Shown in pieces: positions 57,271 to 64,000 of a DNA stretch of 64,000 bases. The stretch comes from an uncultured Ruminococcus sp. (GTDB lineage Bacteria; Bacillota; Clostridia; Oscillospirales; Ruminococcaceae): assembly GCA_945868475.1 (NCBI GenBank), contig CAMBLM010000002.1:1-64000 (forward strand). Direction: 5' to 3'. How positions within the stretch are numbered: the first letter of the stretch is position 1; each line of letters begins with the position of its first letter. The notes under the pieces are model-generated. The model did not search any database. It had not been told where the DNA came from and saw only the letters and a program-made list of their open reading frames with translations. The translations under genes and the position numbers were made by a program.

Positions 57271-58508
57271 TGTCGGCAGAAAAGAAAATCGCGCTGCTCG
57301 GACAGCCGAACTCGGGCAAATCCACCGTGTTCAATATGCTCACGGGCGCACATCAGCATGTAGGAAACTGGCCCGGAAAGACCGTTGAAAAGGTCGAGGG
57401 CGAATTTACATACGGAGATACAAAATATCTCATCGCCGACCTCCCCGGAACATACAGCCTTTCGGCGAATTCCGACGAGGAGATCGTCACCCGTGACTAT
57501 ATCGCATCGGGCGGAGCGGATATCGTTTGTATCCTCGCCGATTCATCTCAGCTTGAACGAAGCCTTTTTATGCTTTCGGATTATGCAGGCATAACCGTCC
57601 CTGCAATGCTCGTTCTGACAATGACGGACGTTGCCAAAGCACAGGGCAAAAAGATAAACATTGCCAAGCTTTCGGAAAAACTCGGAATACCCGTTGTTTC
57701 GATAGTCGCACCCGATAAAAAGAGCTACGGCAGCTTTTACAAGGCTCTCGAAGAAGCCGCAAAAGCACAGAAACAGCTTGATTTTTCCGCGCTCACCGAA
57801 CTTTACAAAAACGGAGAGCAGAAAGCCGCTTATGCCAAAGCACTTGCGCTCGTTCCCGAAAATGGCGTGGAAAAATATTCTTCCGAATGGCTCGCAGCAA
57901 AGCTTCTTGAGGGCGACAATGCCGTTATCAACAAGCTGTCCTCCGCTTCGGACAGAAGCACACTGAAAAAATTTGCGCAGGAAAATCCCGATGGCAGCCT
58001 TTACACCAGTGACTGCAAATTTGAGTGGATAGATGGTCTGCTTTCCGATACCGTAACAAAAACGAAGAAAACATCGGAAATATTGACGAAATTCGACCGC
58101 GCGGCTATCTCAAAACGCTGGGGAAAGCTTATTTCCATAGGCATTGTTCTTCTCGGAATAATCGGCTCGTTCATCGTTGCCGCACCGCTTATGGGAATCG
58201 GCAGTGCGATACCGTCGGTTCTTACTCCGCTTATAAACGCTATCGGAATGCCCGAAATGCTCGCTTCATTCATCAACAGCACACTTATAACCGCGCTCGG
58301 CTGGGTGTTCTCAATGGCAGGCTTCGTTTTCGGAATAAACCTTGTGTTCGGACTTATTGAGGAAGTCGGCTATATGGCTCGCGTTTCCTACGTTTTCGAC
58401 AACACAATGAACAAGCTCGGCCTGCAGGGCAAATCCATTATGCCTATGCTTGTGAGCTTCGGCTGTACTATCGGCGGTGCCGCCGGAACAAGGGTCATCG
58501 ACTCATAA
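57270..58508 (+). pseudogene. feoB: Ferrous iron transport protein B, C-terminally truncated
   Basis: N-terminal G domain ALLGQPNSGKSTVFNMLTGAHQHVGNWPGKTVEK; ends abruptly ...MLVSFGCTIGGAAGTRVIDS* inside the membrane domain. Confidence 0.85.
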
Positions 58509-58543
58509 TTTAATCTTTTTAACTATACTCACAACCAAGCTCC

Positions 58544-59497
58544 TTAATCTATATAACAAACATTCTCCCCCTGACTCCTGACCCACATATCGACCCCATC
58601 ACCAAAAACCTCCGCAGAAATAATATATCCATCGGAAACCTTCTCCAAGATCTTAGCCGTGGGTAAACGGTCAAGAACAGCGTCAACATTTTTGCCCTTG
58701 TATATAAACTTTATCTTCCGCAGTCTGCCGCCGTACATGAACTGTATCCGCTTGCGGAACTCGCCCTCCTCGAACCTGTCCTTGTACGGTATGTCAAAAT
58801 GCCTGTCCAACACCTCAAAACGCCTTATCCTGTCAATTCTGTATATCGTCGGAAAAATATCATCCTTGTTGCGGAACTCTTTCTCCCTGTCAATGTCCTC
58901 GATAAACGCCGTCAGATAAAAATAAAACTCCGAAAACATTATCCCAACCGGCTCGATCACTCGCTCCACGACCGTACCGTCCTGCTTTTCGTATTCTATC
59001 TTCATGCAAAGCTGCTTTTGTACAGCCTCGCCGATCTCCCACATCGACTCAAGATACTTCCTGTGATGACTGAGTTCAACATAGTGGAACATCTCGTTCG
59101 TGATAAGCTCCCTCACCGTCCGCTGATTTTTCATCGGCACACAGCCCCTCAGAAGCTTGTTGATTATCGGCTCCATCTCCGACTTCGTGAACGCACGGCT
59201 CTCCAAAAGTATCTTGCATACCGCAAGTGCCTCACTGTTCGTCAGCGCGTCCTCGCCCCTCGTCACAAGCCGATATCCACCGTCCTCACGGCTGTAAATA
59301 AGCTCACGCCGAACGTCACCCTCGGCAGCCTTGTCCTCAAAAAACATTCTCAGATCATCAATGTCACGCTGTATCGTCCTCTGATTTACCCCGAAATACT
59401 CCGCTTCTGCCGTCTTGTTTATCACTTCGCCGTCCATAAGCTTCGTGTATATCGAAAGTACCCTGCTGTATTTGAATCCGTTGCTCATTTTATCCAT
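58544..59497 (-). CDS. HTH-WYL domain transcriptional regulator
   Basis: N-terminal HTH VNQRTIQRDIDDLRMFFEDKAAEG; WYL-like IEPVGIMFSEFYFYLTAFIEDIDREKEFRNKDDIFPTIYRIDRI. Confidence 0.88.
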   Translation of the reverse strand: MDKMSNGFKYSRVLSIYTKLMDGEVINKTAEAEYFGVNQRTIQRDIDDLRMFFEDKAAEGDVRRELIYSREDGGYRLVTRGEDALTNSEALAVCKILLESRAFTKSEMEPIINKLLRGCVPMKNQRTVRELITNEMFHYVELSHHRKYLESMWEIGEAVQKQLCMKIEYEKQDGTVVERVIEPVGIMFSEFYFYLTAFIEDIDREKEFRNKDDIFPTIYRIDRIRRFEVLDRHFDIPYKDRFEEGEFRKRIQFMYGGRLRKIKFIYKGKNVDAVLDRLPTAKILEKVSDGYIISAEVFGDGVDMWVRSQGENVCYID

Positions 59498-59517
59498 TTT
59501 TCATCACCGTTATATAA

Positions 59518-59712
59518 AGGTCACCTCTAAAAACCACCGGCTAAAGCCTTAGCACCTCATCTGCTTGCAGATTTTCCGTCATCTTGCACATAAATTTCTT
59601 GACATACGACATGTATGCAAATTCTTGCTTTGCAATAACTGCGAAATTTCTATACAATCTGACGAAAAATCTGACTGCGCATCTGAGGCACTATGGTTTT
59701 TAGAGGTGACCT
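59518..59712. mobile_element. MITE-like element with perfect 19-bp terminal inverted repeats
   Basis: aggtcacctctaaaaacca ... tggtttttagaggtgacct; interior imperfectly palindromic; no ORF. Confidence 0.75.
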
Positions 59713-60039
59713 AAACATATTTTTATTTTACAACAAATTTCTGCATATTTCAACCAATCTATTACATTTTACTCCATTAAAGTAATTTTTTGTATAAATA
59801 ATAGAAATCGGTAAATCAACTTTGTGCAGCTTTTTTATTTCAATATAATTATATAACCCCTGCTATGACAGCCATTGTCTATCTCGCAAAAATTTCCTTC
59901 TTTTTTTATTATAATACATAAAATTCCATAATTCAACCCTTTAGAGAATATTTTTTATACCTTAAAGATGTTTGCAGCTGCATAAAATATAGTATAAAGT
60001 TATAATATAAGTATAAAAAGCAAAAAAAGAAGGTGCATT

Positions 60040-60402
60040 ATGAGTTTTGAACGGGAAAAGATCGCATATAACGTCGGACTGCGTATCCGTGACTTCCGCA
60101 ATCAGCGCGGATTAAGCCAAGAAGCGCTCGCACTGAATTCGGGCATACACCCGGCCTACCTCGGCAAAGTCGAACGAGGGGAAAAATGTCCCACCGTAGA
60201 TACACTGTATAAAATTTGCTCGGGTCTGAAAATTTCAATGTCCGAACTGCTCGATTTTAATATCGAAGTCAAACCGACCTCGGAAGAAGCTATGCACCGC
60301 ATCGCCGCCGTTCTTTCGCAGACCGACGAAACAACCGCTGTAAAAATTGCCGATATTGTTGAAAGCATTGCTGAAATAAACAAAACCAAGCCGCAGAATT
60401 GA
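60040..60402 (+). CDS. XRE family HTH regulator
   Basis: VGLRIRDFRNQRGLSQEALALNSGIHPAYLGKVERGEKCPTVDTLYKICSGL. Confidence 0.9.
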   Translation: MSFEREKIAYNVGLRIRDFRNQRGLSQEALALNSGIHPAYLGKVERGEKCPTVDTLYKICSGLKISMSELLDFNIEVKPTSEEAMHRIAAVLSQTDETTAVKIADIVESIAEINKTKPQN

Positions 60403-60464
60403 ACCCTGCGGCTTGAATTTTATTTGACAGACTTTTGCCGCATTTCCAAAAGCTACACTTAGTA

Positions 60465-60505
60465 ATTATATCACACTCAAATCCGAAAAAGGTATGCTGT
60501 CAGCT
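60465..60505 (-). promoter_or_regulatory. Same motif on minus strand downstream of XRE gene
   Basis: Reverse strand AGCTGACAGCATACCTTTT-N16-TATAAT. Confidence 0.55.
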
Positions 60506-60753
60506 AACTTCCGCTCCTGCACCGGCGCACAAAGCTCTCGGAGCTGCGGAATTTGTCTTCACAAAAATTATATCTGTACCCGTAAGCTTCCCCCATTCAT
60601 TTTCCCCAAACTCCAAGCATATAAATAACATAACCACAAATTTAATCTGTTCGCGAGCATAAACTCATTTTCCGCAAACAAGCGAAAAACTGAGCCATAT
60701 CGTGAACTGCCAACGGGGAGCTTCCCCACCAAATTTGCATTGGAGTGAGAGTA

Positions 60754-60897
60754 ATGAAGTTTGCACCAAAAGCGGATACCGAGAACCGAGCCGTTGTCCT
60801 CGGCGAGTATATCATCGAGCATAACGCCACCGTCCGTGCCGTCGCAAAAGAATTCGGGATTTCCAAATCTACAGTACATACGGTTGTAGCAAAATAG
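60754..60897 (+). pseudogene. Truncated SpoIIID-like DNA-binding protein
   Basis: MKFAPKADTENRAVVLGEYIIEHNATVRAVAKEFGISKSTVHTVVAK* resembles the N-terminal HTH half of SpoIIID; not in track. Confidence 0.6.
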
Positions 60898-60933
60898 AAA
60901 ATATTTTCTGGGTGGTTATATAGTATATGAAAA

Positions 60934-60972
60934 TGCCCTGCAAATGGCCTTGTTGCGTCATTTGCAGGGCGT
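60934..60972. terminator. GCCCTGCAAA-type hairpin
   Basis: tgccctgcaaatg gccttgttgcgt catttgcagggcg ttttctt. Confidence 0.8.
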
Positions 60973-61072
60973 TTTCTTGTAAAAAACAACGCAGTATTGA
61001 TTTTTGAAATATGGTGTAGTATAATATTTTACAGTAAGATATCGGCTTATGTATTCTTAAAGGAGCATCTTT

Positions 61073-61375
61073 ATGTCAGAAAATGTTTTTACAATAAGCA
61101 AGATAAAAGAAATTGTAAAACCCATTGCAGAAAAATACAATGTAGAAGAGATATATCTGTTTGGCTCGTATGCACGAGGAGAAGCCACCAAAGACAGCGA
61201 CCTTGATTTTCTTGTGTTTGGCGGTAAAAGCTTCAAGCTGACAATGATCTTTGCATTAGCCGAAGAGCTCCGTGAAGCATTTCAGAAAGAAGTGGATGTC
61301 TTTGAGATACATGAGGTCAATATGGATAGTGCGTTTTACTCTTCAATCATGAAAGAGAGGCTGATTGTTGCGTGA
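61073..61375 (+). CDS. MNT-type minimal nucleotidyltransferase (MntA-like)
   Basis: IYLFGSYARGEATKDSDLDFLVFGG. Confidence 0.85.
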   Translation: MSENVFTISKIKEIVKPIAEKYNVEEIYLFGSYARGEATKDSDLDFLVFGGKSFKLTMIFALAEELREAFQKEVDVFEIHEVNMDSAFYSSIMKERLIVA

Positions 61376-61439
61376 ATTATTCGGATTAAAAGAAAATATC
61401 GATCTTTGGCTGCTGCAGCAAATGCTGTGGCAGTTTTTT

Positions 61440-63369
61440 ATATAAAAACCATGCTCTATTGTTTTCCAGCAGTTCAATACACTTGGCACCGCTTAGGGCT
61501 GTATCAAGCTTTACCTTTGTGCGTTTAAGCAGACTCTTTGCAACAAGTAGATTTGTTTCATTATCATCAACCACAAGCACTCTTGCATCAGGAGCAATAC
61601 GCACAATAGCGTCGGAATCATGCTCTGACGCCGCTGCTTTGAACCGCTACTCAAAATCTCCGATAGGCTCGGCATTTATTACACGCTGTTCAATTTCAAA
61701 TGATAAAGTGGAACCCGAGCCGTAAACGCTGGAAACTTTAAGCTCGCTGCCCATAAGACTCAGCAGACGCTGTACAATAGCCATTCCCAGTCCCGTACCC
61801 TCGATACTGCGGTTTCTTTCCTGATCAAGGCGTTGGAATGATGCAAAAAGCTTTTCCATATCCTCTTCCTTGATGCCTATTCCCGTATCGGTCACGCTGA
61901 ATGCCAGCCGCACAATCTCGTTTTCTGTATTCAGCACATTCATTCTGAAACGGACATGACCTTCGTGAGTATATTTGACCGCATTGGCGAGAATATTTGT
62001 GACTACCTGCCTTATTCTTACATCGTCGCCGTAAAGCACCGATGGAATATTTTCATCTATCTCATATATGAATTTCAGCTTTTTCTTTTCCGCCCTTATC
62101 TTTATCATATTTACAATATCATTCACAAGGGAGCTTACGTCATACGAAACAGGCACGATCTCCATTTTGCCGAATTCGATCTTTGAGAAATCCAAAATAT
62201 CATTGATAATGGAAAGGAGCGATCTGCCTGCACTCTGAATATTTGCGGCATATTCTATGATCTGCTTTTCGCTTGATTCACGCATGATCATTTCGTTCAT
62301 ACCAAGAACTGTATTTATGGGAGTTCTGATCTCATGGCTCATATTAGCCAGAAAACTTCCCTTTGCTTTGTTTGCTTGTTCAGCCTGTTCTTTCAGTTCT
62401 TCCTGTTCCTTCGCATACTGCTCCTTTTCCAGTGCATACTCTTCCATTTTCTTCTTTTCAATAGTAATGTTGGAAGCCACAATAACAATACATACTGTTA
62501 AGATGATAATGAATGTAATAATATTCTTATAGATCAGATTAACATATATTTGCTCATCGTTCTCTCCGTTACTCTGCACTACCAGGTACCAGTCAAGGCT
62601 ATCCACGTATTTGCTTACCGAATAACCGCCGTCAATGCCCTTCTGATATACATAAGCCATGGGATCGTTTATTTCGGAAGTGTCAATATTCAGAACCGCA
62701 TTTTCAATATTGATCATATCCGTGTCGACCTGCACAAAACCTTATTTATTCACCAGATTTATCTTTACACCATATTCCTTTTCATAATCGCATAATGTAT
62801 CCTGCAATTCTGTCATCACGACACTGACACCGCAAACTCCCAGCAATTCACCATTCTCATCTTCAATTCTGCAATTTACAAAAACAGTCCACGCATTTTC
62901 ATGGACCTCATCGGTATCAACATCAAAATCGTATTTCTTTCCGCTGTCAACAAACAATGAATACCATATATCATGTGCATCTGTTTCCGGTGATACGATC
63001 TTATTAAACCCTTTCTGCGTATAATAAGCCTTGCTTTTCTCCGATACAATAAATGCAGAGTTATAGTTCATGCTCCCGCTTATTGTCCGCAGGTATGAGA
63101 TCAGATTTTGCTCCATGTCCCCGGGGAAATCCTCGTTTTTTAGCAGGTCGATCATAAAAAATCATTTGACATTGTTTGTGCAACAATAATTGGTTCTACA
63201 ATCATATTATTAAGGGAATCATATATATATTAGATGCCAATACCTTAGACATTTCCTCATTATTTCCATCAATAACCGTAGTCAGAGAATTTACAGAGAT
63301 CAGTGTAGACAAAATAAAACTTATGATGATCAATACTACTGTCTGCAAAAGCATTCTTCTGTTTTTCAT
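61440..63369 (-). pseudogene. Hybrid sensor histidine kinase with frameshifts, in-frame stops and truncated REC domain
   Basis: dCache-type sensor; HK core FLANMSHEIRTPINTVLGMNEMI and GTGLGMAIVQRLLSLMGS; REC start ARVLVVDDNETNLLVAKSLLKRTKVKLDTALSGAKCIELLENN; lesions described in findings. Confidence 0.88.
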
Positions 63370-63449
63370 TGCTTGATTCGTTCCTTTCAATGGGCGTACC
63401 CATAAATTAAAGGGGTTCTCTAAAGAAATAAATACTTTTTTTACGCTCA

Positions 63450-63494
63450 AAACGTCTTTAAGGCACAACATCATGACGCACCTTAAAGACGTTT
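63450..63494. terminator. Hairpin upstream of HK pseudogene
   Basis: aaacgtctttaagg ... ccttaaagacgttt. Confidence 0.5.
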
Positions 63495-63672
63495 ATGCTT
63501 TTATATGACAGAATGAAGCAGAATAAATTACTGTGTATTCTATATTTTAAGGAAATACTGATTAATGAGTGTTCCCCCACCGAAGGCGTGGGAACACCCA
63601 CCTAAATACGTCACTCAGGCAACAGTAAAAGCAGAAATGTTGTTTAAATCAGTGGTTCCCTAAAAATCAGTA

Positions 63673-64000
63673 TTATATCCTGAATTCATTTACGCACTGT
63701 GAAAGCTCATCGGCGATGCGCTTTAGATCTGCTGCGGAATGACCGATCTGCGAGAATCCCGAGGACATCTCCGCAGTTTCTCCGCTGGTTTTGTTGGAAA
63801 GCTCGGCGGTAGTTCCTGCAATAGCAGTCAGATCATCGACAATTTTTACAATATCCGCACGGACATTTTCAAGCTGTGCAGTATGCTTTTCGATTATGCG
63901 GATACTATCGGCGGAAGAATGTATTCCTCCGATGACCTCGCTGACCGCAGCGGCAGTATTTTCCATGCTTACGCTCTGGTCGGTGATTATCTGCTTTGCT
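63673..64000 (-). CDS. Methyl-accepting chemotaxis protein, C-terminal part (5' end beyond window)
   Basis: SMENTAAAVSEVIGGIHSSADSIRIIEKHTAQLENVRADIVKIVDDLTAIAGTTAELSNKTSGETAEMSSGFSQIGHSAADLKRIADELSQCVNEFRI; open to window edge. Confidence 0.8.
   Translation of the reverse strand, partial: AKQIITDQSVSMENTAAAVSEVIGGIHSSADSIRIIEKHTAQLENVRADIVKIVDDLTAIAGTTAELSNKTSGETAEMSSGFSQIGHSAADLKRIADELSQCVNEFRI

Noticed and set aside
58544-59497. WYL protein as a possible Cas13d/CRISPR accessory (WYL1)
   Set aside because: No CRISPR array or Cas13 ORF in the window; HTH-WYL regulators are common.
48423-61375. Defense island (Fic + XRE + MNT + WYL)
   Set aside because: Genes are scattered among GH, AraC and feo genes, with no recognised restriction, Abi, CBASS or retron core genes and no operonic linkage.
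63560-63600. gtgttcccccaccgaaggcgtgggaacaccc resembling a type I-E CRISPR repeat
   Set aside because: Only one copy, no spacer periodicity and no cas genes; a simple hairpin is more likely.
1-64000. tRNA/rRNA genes
   Set aside because: No recognisable tRNA cloverleaf motifs (e.g. GGTTCGAATC/GGTTCAANTCC with acceptor pairing) or rRNA seen in intergenic regions by eye; a tRNAscan run could overturn this.

Overview
This 64 kb window looks like a low-to-mid GC gut Firmicute, probably Ruminococcus-like (inferred from gene content and codon style). No rRNA, tRNA, CRISPR array, transposase or prophage module was recognised. From start to end it holds: a partial secreted choice-of-anchor-A protein with a repetitive acidic/Pro-rich C-terminus; a compact type IV pilus/T2SS-like operon (one PilT-type ATPase, one PilC, four pilin-like ORFs, a transglutaminase lipoprotein); metK behind a SAM-I riboswitch; three paralogous Big_2 surface proteins with divergent C-termini; YitT; a c-di-GMP EAL protein; MATE; an HTH regulator; a Ser/Thr kinase; PH-domain proteins; a Crp/Fnr regulator and ferredoxin; a heterodimeric ABC exporter behind a probable leader-peptide attenuator; clostripain; an MCP; a complete urease + urea ABC transporter operon (urtABCDE, two unknown membrane proteins, fused ureAB, ureC, E, F, G, D); and then a patchier region (45-64 kb) with regulators, Fic, GH5/GH16, feoAB (feoB truncated) and several gene remnants. 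The most interesting non-gene signals are: (1) a dispersed family of ~100-nt imperfect palindromes (ATACTAA...TTAGTAT), several abutting truncated genes and one apparently supplying the fic promoter; (2) a conserved promoter-like motif AGCTGACAGNNTACCTTTT-N16-TATAAT at three loci; (3) a 27-codon leader ORF plus terminator before the ABC exporter; (4) a perfect 21-bp hairpin between urtA and urtB; (5) a 195-nt MITE-like element with perfect 19-bp terminal inverted repeats; (6) a multi-lesion hybrid histidine-kinase pseudogene and a SpoIIID-like fragment. All calls are by eye; no database search or folding was run.
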